Counted from the first letter of the stretch, positions 39,504 through 47,793 are shown. The stretch: DNA of 64,000 nucleotides from Marinobacter sediminum (GCF_016820575.1 NZ_JAEMQH010000002.1:1366933-1430932); one strand, 5' to 3'. Notes: generated by a model from the sequence alone, not told the origin. Translations and numbers: made by a program.

Positions 39504-40079
39504 TTACCGCTGGCCCAACATCTTTTCTTTCAAATCCTGCTGGGCAGGCTTATCAGACAGCCAGATGCCAAACAGCGCTTTCTTGAACGCCAGGCCACCC
39601 AAGGTGTCCTTGTGCTTGCCATTCTTCAGCACTTTTACGCCCTCACCAGGCAGGTACACCAGATCAAAGACATCACCTTCCTTGATCTCTTCCTGGAACA
39701 CGCCCATGAACTGATTGACGTCGTTCTGGATCGCCGCCATGTCGCCCTCAGTGGAGGCTTTGAAGCCTTCCAGGGTAGCTTCTGTCATCCGCTCACTGGT
39801 GATCATACCGGAGATGATGTGCAGGGTGATGGCCTGGGGCTCGTCGGCTTTAATGATGGCCTGGCCATCATTAATGGTTTCAGGCACGTACAGACCGCCC
39901 ACGTACAGATCCATGAACCACTTCGAACGCGTACCCGCGCCGTTGAGCTTCAGCTCAGTATCCATGGCTGAGTAGGTGTCCGGTACATCCACACCTTCCA
40001 CGGTCAGTGCTGAGGCCGGGGCCGACAGAGCAGCAGCCATGACCAGCGACATAAAACCGGTTGAGAGAGTCGTCTTCAT
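39504..40079 (-). CDS. exported chalcone-isomerase-fold protein
   Basis: 191-residue protein with a signal peptide (MKTTLSTGFMSLVMAAALSA, cleavage near ASA-LTVEG) and the bacterial chalcone-isomerase-like domain: SKWFMDLYVGGLYVPE, SERMTEATLEGFKAS, and GDVFDLVYLPGEGVKVL. The ATG at 40079 has AAGGAAAGGA upstream. Bacterial members of this fold usually lack flavonoid-cyclase residues and are of unknown function, possibly lipid binding. An extended -10 lies at 40163-40171. Convergent with nth, downstream of rpoS. Confidence 0.85.
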   Translation of the reverse strand: MKTTLSTGFMSLVMAAALSAPASALTVEGVDVPDTYSAMDTELKLNGAGTRSKWFMDLYVGGLYVPETINDGQAIIKADEPQAITLHIISGMITSERMTEATLEGFKASTEGDMAAIQNDVNQFMGVFQEEIKEGDVFDLVYLPGEGVKVLKNGKHKDTLGGLAFKKALFGIWLSDKPAQQDLKEKMLGQR

Positions 40080-40162
40080 AGTCCTTTCCTTTTGATCGTT
40101 ATTATTGATTCGTTTCATTCGTCCACCAGGTTTCGACACCCTTATCCCCGCCCGGTCCGCGC

Positions 40163-40171
40163 ATTCTAGCA
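40163..40171 (-). promoter_or_regulatory. extended -10 of the chalcone-isomerase-like gene
   Basis: TGC-TAGAAT on the minus strand, giving a leader of about 75 nt. This separates the gene from rpoS, whose terminator lies just upstream. Confidence 0.5.
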
Positions 40172-40227
40172 ACGACAGAGGGCGGTCTTACGAAACGTGG
40201 TTCTCATTTGCGGCGATACTGAAACGT

Positions 40228-40258
40228 AAAAACCGGCAGGGTTGCCCCAGCCGGTTTA
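40228..40258 (-). terminator. rpoS terminator
   Basis: On the minus strand AAACCGGC, an inner GGG/CCC stem, GCCGGTTT and a T-run, 23 bp after the rpoS stop. Confidence 0.85.
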
Positions 40259-40280
40259 ACGTAGAACGATCAAAAAGAGA

Positions 40281-41276
40281 TTACTTGAACAGCAGGTTTC
40301 CGGACAGGCCTTCTTTTTCCAGAATTTCACGAAGGCGACGTAACGCCTCCACCTGAATCTGCCGGACCCGCTCCCGGGTCAGCCCAATTTCCTGTCCAAC
40401 CTCTTCCAGCGTACTCACCGGATAGCCCCGCAGGCCAAACCGACGCGACAGGACTTCCTGCTGTTTATCACTGAGTAGATCAATCCACTTCTCAAGGCAG
40501 GAGCACATGTTGTTGTCCTGCAGCAGATCGGCCGGGTCCGAGGCACCTTCGTCGGCAACCGTGTCGAGCAGAGACTTTTCCCCGCCCGTACCAATCGGTG
40601 TATCCATGGACGCTACGCGCTCATTGAGTCCGAGCATGCGTTTCACGTCGGCGACCGGCTTATCCACCAAGCGCGCGATTTCCTCGGCCGAGGGCTCATG
40701 ATCCAGCTTCTGGGTCAGCTCTCGCGCGGCACGCAGGTACAGGTTCAGCTCTTTGACCACGTGAATCGGCAGGCGAATGGTGCGGGTCTGGTTCATGATG
40801 GCCCGCTCAATGGTCTGTCGGATCCACCAGGTGGCGTAGGTCGAGAAGCGGAAACCGCGCTCCGGATCGAACTTCTCCACGGCCCTGATCAGCCCGAGGT
40901 TGCCCTCTTCAATCAGATCCAACAGCGTCAGGCCACGGTTAACGTAGCGCCGCGCAATCTTCACCACCAGGCGCAAATTGCTTTCAATCATGCGCTTGCG
41001 GCCGGATTCCTCGCCCTTGCGTGCCAGCCGGGCGAAATACACTTCTTCTTCCGGTGTCAGTAGGGGGGAAAAGCCAATTTCATTGAGGTAAAGCTGAGTG
41101 GCGTCCAGCTGTTTCTGGCTGGTGAAATAACGCCCCTGGGTAGGAATGTCTTCGCTATCGGAACGGTCACTACCGGCCGACGTTTTCTCCACCTTCTCTT
41201 CTGCAAGCAATTGATCTTCGGACTCATCCTCGTCCACGACACGATCAACAATCATATCTTCCTGGTCTGCTGACAT
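40281..41276 (-). CDS. rpoS: RNA polymerase sigma factor RpoS
   Basis: Stationary-phase and general-stress sigma factor. The ATG at 41276 gives 331 residues (E. coli 330). Region 1.2 is [20 protein letters not shown]; region 2 holds [19 protein letters not shown] and [20 protein letters not shown] (-10 recognition); region 4.2 holds [17 protein letters not shown] (-35 recognition). The acidic N-terminus ([13 protein letters not shown]) is typical. Transcription probably comes from upstream of nlpD and perhaps from inside it; a leader of nearly 200 nt separates it from nlpD. Confidence 0.97.
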   Translation of the reverse strand: MSADQEDMIVDRVVDEDESEDQLLAEEKVEKTSAGSDRSDSEDIPTQGRYFTSQKQLDATQLYLNEIGFSPLLTPEEEVYFARLARKGEESGRKRMIESNLRLVVKIARRYVNRGLTLLDLIEEGNLGLIRAVEKFDPERGFRFSTYATWWIRQTIERAIMNQTRTIRLPIHVVKELNLYLRAARELTQKLDHEPSAEEIARLVDKPVADVKRMLGLNERVASMDTPIGTGGEKSLLDTVADEGASDPADLLQDNNMCSCLEKWIDLLSDKQQEVLSRRFGLRGYPVSTLEEVGQEIGLTRERVRQIQVEALRRLREILEKEGLSGNLLFK

Positions 41277-41473
41277 TTTTCTTGCCCCGCCTCTCAATCA
41301 TCCTGGATGTTCGTTCGGTCTTTCTTGTTATTGCGAACGTTCTTGGTACTGCTTCTTTTCTTCTTCAGGACATCTGCTGGTTGGCCGGTCACAGTGGTGA
41401 CCGTTGTTGTTTTTAGTGGTTTGTCTGTCAGTGCCGGAGGATCAGGAGCGACAGCATCCGGGCCGTCTGCTCA
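41277..41473 (-). promoter_or_regulatory. rpoS leader with hairpin and AAC repeats
   Basis: No gene is visible in this 197-bp nlpD-rpoS gap. It holds a perfect 7-bp hairpin CGGTCAC/GTGACCG (41386-41403) and, on the rpoS strand just before it, AAAAACAACAAC (about 41404-41416), which resembles Hfq-binding A-R-N/AAY repeats of the E. coli rpoS leader. A purine-rich GAAGAAGAAAAGAAG run follows. A post-transcriptional role is inferred. Confidence 0.35.
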
Positions 41474-42358
41474 TTAGCGTCTTGGGAGGTAGTGGGAGGG
41501 ATCAACCGGGTTGCCATTTTTTCGAATTTCAAAATGCAACATGGGTCGTTCGGTGCCACTGCTACCAAGCTCTGCGATCACTTGACCGGCTTTAACGTCC
41601 TCCCCTTCCTGCACCAGAATCTTCCGGTTGTGTGCGTATGCGCTCAAATAGTGCTCATTGTGATTCACGATAATCAGGTTGCCATAACCAAGCAAACCGT
41701 TGCCGGCGTAGACCACATTTCCATGCGCTGCTGCTCTCACAGCATCTCCGGCTTTCCCGGCAATATCAATACCTTTGTTGACTTTTCCGGATGATGAATA
41801 TCCAGCAATTACGGTGCCAACATGCGGCCAACGCCAGTCTACGCGGGCCACCGTCTGGCTCTGGGACTTCAATGGAGCCCCTTTCTTTGGTGTCCGAGTT
41901 ACCGTCGGCTTGGTTGCCGGCCGAGCTGATGCAGAGGCCCGGGGTTTGCTCGACGAGGCCTTTGGTTTACTGGCCGCAACCTTAGTCTGGCTGCTGGATG
42001 TTACCGTTCCGCGTAAGTCGAGCCGCAACACCTGGCCTGCTTTCAGATTCCAGGGCGGTGCCAGTCCGTTAGCGTCACCCAGTTCGCGATAGTCACGGCC
42101 ATAGCGCCAGGCAATGCCATAAAGCGTCTCACCCGGTTGCACCACATGACGCCCCCAGTACACCGGCGGGTTATAAATGTCATCACGGTAGAGTGCGGAG
42201 GTGTTACAGCCGGAGAGGAGCGCTACAAATAGGAGGATGGCCGCCGACACTGACCGCTTGCTGAGACGTTTTGGCGCACAACGGGAGGCCTGGGCACCGG
42301 AAGGGAACCGCGGGGAAGCCGGCCAGGCGGCATTGATTAACCCACGAAAAAATCTCAC
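41474..42358 (-). CDS. nlpD: murein hydrolase activator NlpD
   Basis: Outer-membrane lipoprotein that activates the amidase AmiC at the septum. 294 residues: lipobox LLSGC (about 47-51), a LysM domain (VVQPGETLYGIAWRYGRDY), a Ser/Lys/Ala-rich linker, and a LytM/M23 domain. The domain is catalytically dead, as in E. coli NlpD: the first zinc His is Asn in NKGIDIAG and the HxH motif is MLHFEIR. The start is uncertain: the GTG at 42358 has no clear ribosome site and gives a long pre-signal region of about 35 residues. A sigma54-like promoter lies 40 bp upstream. Confidence 0.92.
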   Translation of the reverse strand: MRFFRGLINAAWPASPRFPSGAQASRCAPKRLSKRSVSAAILLFVALLSGCNTSALYRDDIYNPPVYWGRHVVQPGETLYGIAWRYGRDYRELGDANGLAPPWNLKAGQVLRLDLRGTVTSSSQTKVAASKPKASSSKPRASASARPATKPTVTRTPKKGAPLKSQSQTVARVDWRWPHVGTVIAGYSSSGKVNKGIDIAGKAGDAVRAAAHGNVVYAGNGLLGYGNLIIVNHNEHYLSAYAHNRKILVQEGEDVKAGQVIAELGSSGTERPMLHFEIRKNGNPVDPSHYLPRR

Positions 42359-42397
42359 AAGAATAAAAACGACCCAGTTATAAATAATCCGTATAAC

Positions 42398-42412
42398 GCA
42401 TACGGCGTGCCA
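42398..42412 (-). promoter_or_regulatory. sigma54-like promoter before nlpD-rpoS
   Basis: On the minus strand TGGCACG-CCGT-ATGC matches the -24/-12 consensus TGGCACG-N4-TTGC except for one base, with the invariant GG and GC at the right spacing. The predicted start lies about 28 nt before the nlpD start. A weaker sigma70 reading (TTGTTT, 16 bp, TATACG) overlaps it. Confidence 0.45.
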
Positions 42413-42533
42413 AACAACTTTCTAAAGTTTTATGAGTAACTTGCTAATATATTGCACAATTCAATCTGGAATCCAAGTTACTGACTGACCACATCTGTTA
42501 CCGGGGGGAACAGTCAAAATGTGCATCAGGTAA

Positions 42534-42557
42534 CACTTTGAAGATTCTTCCAAAGTG
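42534..42557 (-). terminator. possible hairpin after the DUF368 gene
   Basis: CACTTTG/CAAAGTG with a nested AAG/CTT and one bulge, 10 bp after the DUF368 stop. It lacks a T-run, so termination is doubtful. The rest of the 208-bp gap to nlpD is AT-rich promoter DNA. Confidence 0.3.
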
Positions 42558-42566
42558 AACCGCACA

Positions 42567-43535
42567 CTAACCGTTACGTTGATGGCGCCCACCGCCCCAC
42601 TCGACGGCCAGCACCAATAAAAAGCCCGCCAGCGCCACCAGCAACGCGAAAGCCACCTGCGGATCCTGTCCGGTTATATCCGCAAAGGTGAACGGACTGA
42701 CACTCGCTTCATTCAGCGGCACCTGTTCACCGGCACTGTTGGACCGCCAGCTAAGGGTCTGTTTCCAGGGCCATACTTTGTTCAACGCCCCAATCATGAA
42801 GCCTGTAAGCACAGCCAGGACTACATCGTGAAAATGATGAAACGCCCAGGTAATTACCCGTGCGATGGAAAGCAGGCCCAGCACACACCCGACCAGGAAC
42901 AACGCCAGCAGCGTGATATTGGCGGACTGGATGGCCTCTAGAACCGGTGCGTACATGCCAATAATGACCAGGATGAAGCTCCCGGAAATGCCCGGCAAAA
43001 TCATTGCACAGATGGCCAGCGCACCGGCCAGAAGGAAAGTCAGGGACGATGGCGCTGGTTGCACTGCGGATAAGGTGGATATCCACCACGCCACTGCAAT
43101 GCCAGCAACCAAGGGCAAGCATAGGAAAGCTTTGTATTGCCGGACCTGACGACCCACGTGCCAGACCGAGGCAACAATCAGCCCGAAAAAGAAACTCCAG
43201 ATCAAAATGGGGTACGTGACCAGAACGTAACTGATCAGGGATGCCAACGTGAGGATACTGGTCAGAACCCCAGCCAGCAGACACACCAGGAAAGTGCCAT
43301 CACAGGCTCGCCAGAATGCCTGTACCCGGCCCCGAAACAGATCACGCACGACCGCACCGGGCACCGCGTTGATGGCCTCAAGCAGGCGAAAATAAATACC
43401 CGTAATAAAGGCAATGGTACCACCGGATACACCGGGCACTATGTCCGCAGCGCCCATGGCCATACCCCGGACAAATACCGCGGCCGGATGGTGTTGGCGC
43501 TCACCCTCGGAACTGGTTTGGTCGCTGCCGGTCAC
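42567..43535 (-). CDS. popT: DUF368 protein, PopT-type undecaprenyl-phosphate transporter
   Basis: Polytopic membrane protein of the DUF368 family, members of which (PopT) were shown to return undecaprenyl phosphate across the inner membrane for reuse in envelope synthesis. 322 residues with the signature MAMGAADIVPGVSGGTIAFI near the N-terminus, a second half-motif (CAMILPGISGSFILVIIGMY) and about eight helices, an inverted-repeat layout usual for the family. The GTG start overlaps the pcm stop (GTGA). Its place between pcm and nlpD is absent in E. coli. Function is by family; the substrate is untested here. Confidence 0.88.
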   Translation of the reverse strand: MTGSDQTSSEGERQHHPAAVFVRGMAMGAADIVPGVSGGTIAFITGIYFRLLEAINAVPGAVVRDLFRGRVQAFWRACDGTFLVCLLAGVLTSILTLASLISYVLVTYPILIWSFFFGLIVASVWHVGRQVRQYKAFLCLPLVAGIAVAWWISTLSAVQPAPSSLTFLLAGALAICAMILPGISGSFILVIIGMYAPVLEAIQSANITLLALFLVGCVLGLLSIARVITWAFHHFHDVVLAVLTGFMIGALNKVWPWKQTLSWRSNSAGEQVPLNEASVSPFTFADITGQDPQVAFALLVALAGFLLVLAVEWGGGRHQRNG

Positions 43536-44188
43536 CGGACTACCCCGCCGAGCAGCGGTACGAAATGCACAGGTTCCAGTTCCTTGTGGTCAAACCGGTC
43601 GCCCCGGCGGGTCACTTCCACCAGAATCTGGTTTTCCTCTCCCACAGGGGCGATCAGCACGCCGCCGTCCCGCAGCTGCATTAACAGCTCCTGAGGTATC
43701 TCGACCGGGGCTGCAGTGACAATGATGCCATCGAACGGACCACGGTCTGGCCACCCCATGCCGCCGTCCGCGTGCTTCAGGAGCACGTTACGGGCATGAA
43801 GCTGGCGCAACCGGTCACGAGCCCGATCCTGCAAGGGCTTGATTCGTTCAACACTGTAGATTTCATCAAAAAGCCGAGCGAGCACAGCGGTCTGATAGCC
43901 GGAACCGGTGCCCAGCTCAAGCACCCGCTCAGGTTCGTGCGCCAGCATCAGCTCGGTCATACGGGCCACAATGTAGGGTTGGGATAGGGTCTGGCCATAG
44001 CCGATGGGCAGGGATGTATCCTCATAGGCGCGGTGAGAAAGCGCCTCATCCAGGAAAATATGGCGGGGAACTTCGCCGAGGACATCAAGCACTCGATCCG
44101 ACTCAATGCCGGCCTCTCGAAGACGCTGCACAAGGCGCATTCGGGTGCGCCGGGACGTCATCCCAATGCCCTGAAGTTGAGCGGTCAT
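43532..44188 (-). CDS. pcm: protein-L-isoaspartate O-methyltransferase
   Basis: Repairs isoaspartyl residues in aged proteins using S-adenosylmethionine. The ATG at 44188 overlaps the surE stop (ATGA) and gives 218 residues (E. coli 208). Motif I for SAM binding is VLELGTGSGYQTAVLA; the active-site segment is YEDTSLPIGYGQTLSQPYIV, shared with all PIMTs. Coupled on both sides, to surE upstream and the DUF368 gene downstream. Confidence 0.96.
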   Translation of the reverse strand: MTAQLQGIGMTSRRTRMRLVQRLREAGIESDRVLDVLGEVPRHIFLDEALSHRAYEDTSLPIGYGQTLSQPYIVARMTELMLAHEPERVLELGTGSGYQTAVLARLFDEIYSVERIKPLQDRARDRLRQLHARNVLLKHADGGMGWPDRGPFDGIIVTAAPVEIPQELLMQLRDGGVLIAPVGEENQILVEVTRRGDRFDHKELEPVHFVPLLGGVVR

Positions 44189-44955
44189 GCTTCGGCCTCC
44201 CCGGAATCGCCCAGCCCCTCGACCCAATCCCGAAGGGAGGCCAGTGCGTCGTGTCGGGTCATGTCGATATGCACCGGCGTGATGGACACATAGCCTTCGC
44301 GCACGGCGTGAAAATCGGTACCCGGGCCGGCATCCCCACCGGCGCCGGCGGCGCCAATCCAGAAGCGTTCCTTGCCCCGCGGACAGGTCATGGGAACAGC
44401 GCCCTCAGCCCGCTCACGACGACCCAGACGGGTAACCCGAAAGCCATTCAGTTCTTCCCAAGGCAGGTCGGGCACGTTCACATTCAGGATCGAACGCGGG
44501 CCAAGCACCAAGGGCCGTCTGCTCTCGAGCAGACGGCGCACTACAAGCGCAGCGGTTTCGTAATGGAAATGGCCGTTGTTCACCAGTGACACGGCAATTG
44601 CCGGCAGCCCCAGGTGACGGCCCTCGGTAGCGGCGGCCACAGTACCGGAATAGATAATGTCGTCACCGAGGTTGGCGTGGGTATTAATCCCCGAGACAAC
44701 CCGATCGAACGGCTGGCTGAACAACCCGTTGACCGCCAGGTGTACGGAGTCAGTGGGAGTACCATCCACGGAACGAAAACCGTTGGGATGCTGTTCAACC
44801 GTTAACGGCCGGTTCAGGGTCAGGGAATTACTGGCCCCGCTATGGTCCCTATCCGGAGCCACGACTTCCAGATCACCAAGGCCCTTCAAGCCCTCGAACA
44901 GGGCAACCAATCCTGGTGAGTGAACGCCGTCATCGTTGGACAACAGAATACGCAC
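44185..44955 (-). CDS. surE: 5'/3'-nucleotidase SurE
   Basis: Metal-dependent survival-phase phosphatase acting on nucleoside monophosphates. 256 residues (E. coli 253). Starts with MRILLSNDDGVHSPG carrying the metal-binding Asp pair, followed by PDRDHSGASNSLTL (Ser/Asn ligands) and VVSGINTHANLGDDIIYSGT. The start codon is GTG at 44955 with GGAG eight bases upstream. First gene of the surE-pcm-DUF368 group, 11 bp after truD. Confidence 0.96.
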   Translation of the reverse strand: MRILLSNDDGVHSPGLVALFEGLKGLGDLEVVAPDRDHSGASNSLTLNRPLTVEQHPNGFRSVDGTPTDSVHLAVNGLFSQPFDRVVSGINTHANLGDDIIYSGTVAAATEGRHLGLPAIAVSLVNNGHFHYETAALVVRRLLESRRPLVLGPRSILNVNVPDLPWEELNGFRVTRLGRRERAEGAVPMTCPRGKERFWIGAAGAGGDAGPGTDFHAVREGYVSITPVHIDMTRHDALASLRDWVEGLGDSGEAEA

Positions 44956-44966
44956 TGTGTTCTCCG

Positions 44967-46067
44967 CTAGCCTTGTTGTTTGTTATGGCGGCCGAGGCTC
45001 ATGTCCTCAAGCTCGAATACATCATTCAGCAGTGTGGTGGCGTACTGGCCGGGTGCCAGCGAAAACTCAAGCTGGAGACTGCCGTCATCCTGCCAGTGCC
45101 ACGCCAGCTCATCGGGCAAAACTGCCAGGGCACGCCGCTCAGGTTTCATTCGGGTGGTCGAGAATACCCGGACGAGATCCGGCGCCTGCTCGACCACCCG
45201 GCGCTCCAACTCGCCCTGTCCCCCTTCGGCAACAGTCCCGCCATCACCCCATAGCGGTCCCGTTGGTACCGAGTCACCCTCAGAAAAACCAGGCTCACCG
45301 TCCATTGCCGTGAGCCAGCTACCCTCAGATACCCGGTGGGCAAGCACCTCATTGAACAGCCACGAACGTGCCGCCGAAAAGTACAATACGTTTTTCGAGG
45401 CCTCTCTGCCAGCGCGGTTTTTGCCTTTGCGACCGCGGCCACCAGAACGGGACCGGCTGTCCATGGCGGACGGATCCATCGCAGCGGCCTGATCCAGATT
45501 GCCACCACCATGACCAAAGCGCTGAGGACCAAAATAATTGGGCGCCCCCTGCCCTTTTAGCCGATCCAACGCCTCATCAATCTCGTCGCGGGCTCCAACC
45601 ACATCCCGCAGGACGATGACAAACCGGTTGCCCTGATGATCACCGCGACGCAGCTTGCGGCTGGAGCGACATGCCGACAACACTTGCCAGCGCTCGGCCA
45701 CGCTTGCAATAAACTCGGAATCTGCTGATGCCTTGCCTGGGCGGTAGAGGCTGAACCACTGGCTGGTCACCGCATGACGGTCCTTGAGGCCACAAAAGCC
45801 AACATCAAACGACCGACAGCCGGCAAGCAAGGCCAGGTCCCGCGCCACGAACTCGGTGTTGTCGCCGGTTTTGCGAAGCCGCAGATACAGATGCTCACCG
45901 TCCCCGGAAATGTCTTCGGGCGACGCCTCTGGGGGTACTCCCTGCAGATCCTCATCCACCTGGAAGTCTTCAGGACAGGATTTCAACTGACCCCGGGCGA
46001 TTCGTCCACCAGCAGAGGTCGGCCAATCCAGACGCCAGCGACTCGTGGATTCGTCGTTGTTACTCAC
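44967..46067 (-). CDS. truD: tRNA pseudouridine(13) synthase
   Basis: Makes pseudouridine 13 in tRNA-Glu. I choose the GTG at 46067, which overlaps the ispF stop (GTGA), giving 366 residues (E. coli 349). The catalytic Asp is in [29 protein letters not shown] and [13 protein letters not shown] are diagnostic. Between these last two there is an extra basic loop ([19 protein letters not shown]) of about 15 residues not present in E. coli TruD. The frame also opens 12 codons upstream inside ispF, a less economical start. Confidence 0.93.
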   Translation of the reverse strand: MSNNDESTSRWRLDWPTSAGGRIARGQLKSCPEDFQVDEDLQGVPPEASPEDISGDGEHLYLRLRKTGDNTEFVARDLALLAGCRSFDVGFCGLKDRHAVTSQWFSLYRPGKASADSEFIASVAERWQVLSACRSSRKLRRGDHQGNRFVIVLRDVVGARDEIDEALDRLKGQGAPNYFGPQRFGHGGGNLDQAAAMDPSAMDSRSRSGGRGRKGKNRAGREASKNVLYFSAARSWLFNEVLAHRVSEGSWLTAMDGEPGFSEGDSVPTGPLWGDGGTVAEGGQGELERRVVEQAPDLVRVFSTTRMKPERRALAVLPDELAWHWQDDGSLQLEFSLAPGQYATTLLNDVFELEDMSLGRHNKQQG

Positions 46068-46543
46068 GAGGACACTGGCTCCAGCAGACACGCGGCCTGG
46101 CAAGCAATACCCTCACCGCGGCCAGTGAAGCCCAGCTTTTCGGTGGTGGTGGCTTTCACACTCACACGACTCGCCGGAATACCGAGATCCTCAGCGATGT
46201 TCAGGCGCATAGCCTCGATGTGCGGCGCCATTTTTGGCGCTTGGGCGATGATGGTGCTGTCGATATTGATCACACCATAGCCCTCTTCCCGCACCCTCTG
46301 CATGACACGGCGCAACAGATCGCGACTGTCGGCGCCGGCCCATTCGTCGCTGGTGTCCGGAAACAGGTGCCCGATATCCCCCAGAGCAACGGCACCCAGC
46401 AGGGCATCCGCCAGCGCGTGCAGAAGCACGTCGCCATCCGAGTGCGCCTTCAGCCCCTGACTGTGGGGAATAGACACCCCGCCAAGAATAACTGAATCGC
46501 CTGGACCAAAGGCGTGGACGTCAAAGCCCTGACCAATACGCAT
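46064..46543 (-). CDS. ispF: 2-C-methyl-D-erythritol 2,4-cyclodiphosphate synthase
   Basis: Fifth enzyme of the MEP isoprenoid pathway, a homotrimer with zinc. 159 residues, the E. coli length. Starts [16 protein letters not shown] with the D-x-H metal ligands; [21 protein letters not shown] and [11 protein letters not shown] are conserved. Lies 25 bp after ispD and is coupled to truD by a 4-bp overlap. With ispD it supplies isoprenoids, including the lipid carrier handled by the nearby DUF368 protein. Confidence 0.97.
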   Translation of the reverse strand: MRIGQGFDVHAFGPGDSVILGGVSIPHSQGLKAHSDGDVLLHALADALLGAVALGDIGHLFPDTSDEWAGADSRDLLRRVMQRVREEGYGVINIDSTIIAQAPKMAPHIEAMRLNIAEDLGIPASRVSVKATTTEKLGFTGRGEGIACQAACLLEPVSS

Positions 46544-46568
46544 AACCTACTCCGGGAAACGAGAAAAT

Positions 46569-47270
46569 TCAGAAACGGCTGAGAATAAAACCAGCAAGAT
46601 CCAGATCCGCAGGAACCGTGACCTTGATGTTGTCAGGCCGGCCTTCAACCAGTACCGGCATGGTACCGGAAAACTCCATGGCAGAGGACTCATCCGTGAT
46701 CGGTAACCCAGCCTCCAGGGCTTTTTCGAGCGCAGCCACCAGCGACGAATAGCGAAACATCTGCGGTGTTAGCGCCCGCCACAGCGGGCGCCGGTCCACG
46801 GTCTCCTGAACTTCCGGATTCTCACCCGGGCCCGCTTTCTTCAGCGTGTCCGCAACCGGCGCCGCCAACAGTCCGCCAACCGGGTGGTCGGACAGGGTGT
46901 CGATAAGCCTGCTCAGATCCTCACCATGCACGCACGGCCGCGCCGCATCGTGCACCAGAACCCAGTCATCGTCCCCAGCCTGGCCAGCCAACGCACGCAG
47001 CGCCGCCAACACCGAATCCGCGCGCTCGGCACCGCCCAGGCACGTCTGAATACGCTCATCCTGACTGGACTCGGTAGTCGGCCACCAGTGGTCCGTGGGA
47101 TTCAAGGGAACCATACAGCCGGCAAATTGGGCAGCATTCAGCACACGTGAGAGGGTGATATCGAGAATAAAACGGGAATCAATACGAAGGTACTGCTTGG
47201 GGCATTCAGCCTGCATTCGCTGGCCAATCCCAGCAGCAGGAACAATAAGCCAGAGGTTGGATTCAGTCAT
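46569..47270 (-). CDS. ispD: 2-C-methyl-D-erythritol 4-phosphate cytidylyltransferase
   Basis: Third enzyme of the MEP pathway: couples MEP with CTP. 233 residues from the ATG at 47270 (E. coli 236). The CTP-binding loop is VPAAGIGQRMQAECPKQY, the active-site stretch VLVHDAARPCV, and TDESSAMEF is also conserved. The frame runs upstream into the palindromic element at 47294-47401, whose translation (MAADIPGKGSLADLPT) is not part of IspD. Preceded by ftsB. Confidence 0.96.
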   Translation of the reverse strand: MTESNLWLIVPAAGIGQRMQAECPKQYLRIDSRFILDITLSRVLNAAQFAGCMVPLNPTDHWWPTTESSQDERIQTCLGGAERADSVLAALRALAGQAGDDDWVLVHDAARPCVHGEDLSRLIDTLSDHPVGGLLAAPVADTLKKAGPGENPEVQETVDRRPLWRALTPQMFRYSSLVAALEKALEAGLPITDESSAMEFSGTMPVLVEGRPDNIKVTVPADLDLAGFILSRF

Positions 47271-47293
47271 GGGGCGCCCGTACAAGGTCGGAA

Positions 47294-47401
47294 GATCGGC
47301 GAGGCTGCCTTTTCCGGGAATGTCTGCGGCCATGGATGGCCACAGTCAAGCGCACATGGATGTGCTCGTAGCGGTTCCCGGGAAAGGTAGCCTCGTCGAT
47401 C
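47294..47401 (-). repeat. palindromic intergenic element, copy B
   Basis: 27-nt arms at 47294-47320 and 47375-47401 pair with three mismatches around a 54-nt core (47321-47374). On the minus strand the core has ACGAGCACATCCATGTGC and GGCCATCCATGGCC, each a 6-bp hairpin with a CC turn. The core matches copy A at roughly three quarters of positions, while the arms do not match. It lies inside the ftsB-ispD operon. Confidence 0.8.
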
Positions 47402-47420
47402 TATACTCCGAAGAAGGAGC

Positions 47421-47693
47421 TTAGTTCTCTACGACAAGAAAGAAGGTTTCGTCTTCGCGAATCAAACCAAGGTTCATTCTGGCTCTTTCCTCCACCGCGC
47501 TCTGCTCATTACGCAGGTTACGAACCTCCGCGTAGAGACGCTCGTTACGGGTCGCCAGGTCGGAGTTCTCCTCACGCTGCTCAGCAATAGACTTTTCCAG
47601 CGCCCAGACCTGCGCAAAGCTGCCCTCCCCGACCCACAGGCGCACCTGCAGCAGGAGTATCAGCACAATCATTGTGGTCCAGAGCAACTTCAT
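47421..47693 (-). CDS. ftsB: cell division protein FtsB
   Basis: Small bitopic septal protein that forms the FtsQ-FtsB-FtsL complex. 90 residues (E. coli 103): membrane helix at about residues 5-21 (WTTMIVLILLLQVRLWV), then a periplasmic coiled coil (VWALEKSIAEQREENSDLAT) and the conserved ARMNLGLIREDETFFLVV end. First gene of the ftsB-ispD-ispF-truD run, with its own promoter upstream. Confidence 0.95.
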   Translation of the reverse strand: MKLLWTTMIVLILLLQVRLWVGEGSFAQVWALEKSIAEQREENSDLATRNERLYAEVRNLRNEQSAVEERARMNLGLIREDETFFLVVEN

Positions 47694-47743
47694 TGCCGAG
47701 CCCGTTCCGGATTAACCGATTAAAAAGTAAACGACGTTTGCCG

Positions 47744-47773
47744 AGTATAGACCTTGGAGTAGATTAACAACAA
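47744..47773 (-). promoter_or_regulatory. ftsB sigma70 promoter
   Basis: TTGTTG, 18 bp, TATACT on the minus strand, about 50 bp before the ftsB ATG. It lies downstream of the eno gene's position but reads away from it, after the eno terminator. Confidence 0.5.
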
Positions 47774-47793
47774 CTTCTTCTAACCGCTTGTGT

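Noticed and set aside
40095-40112. FNR/Anr-like TTGAT...TTGAT before the chalcone-isomerase-like gene
   Set aside because: The second half-site is a direct, not inverted, copy, so it does not fit the TTGAT-N4-ATCAA operator.
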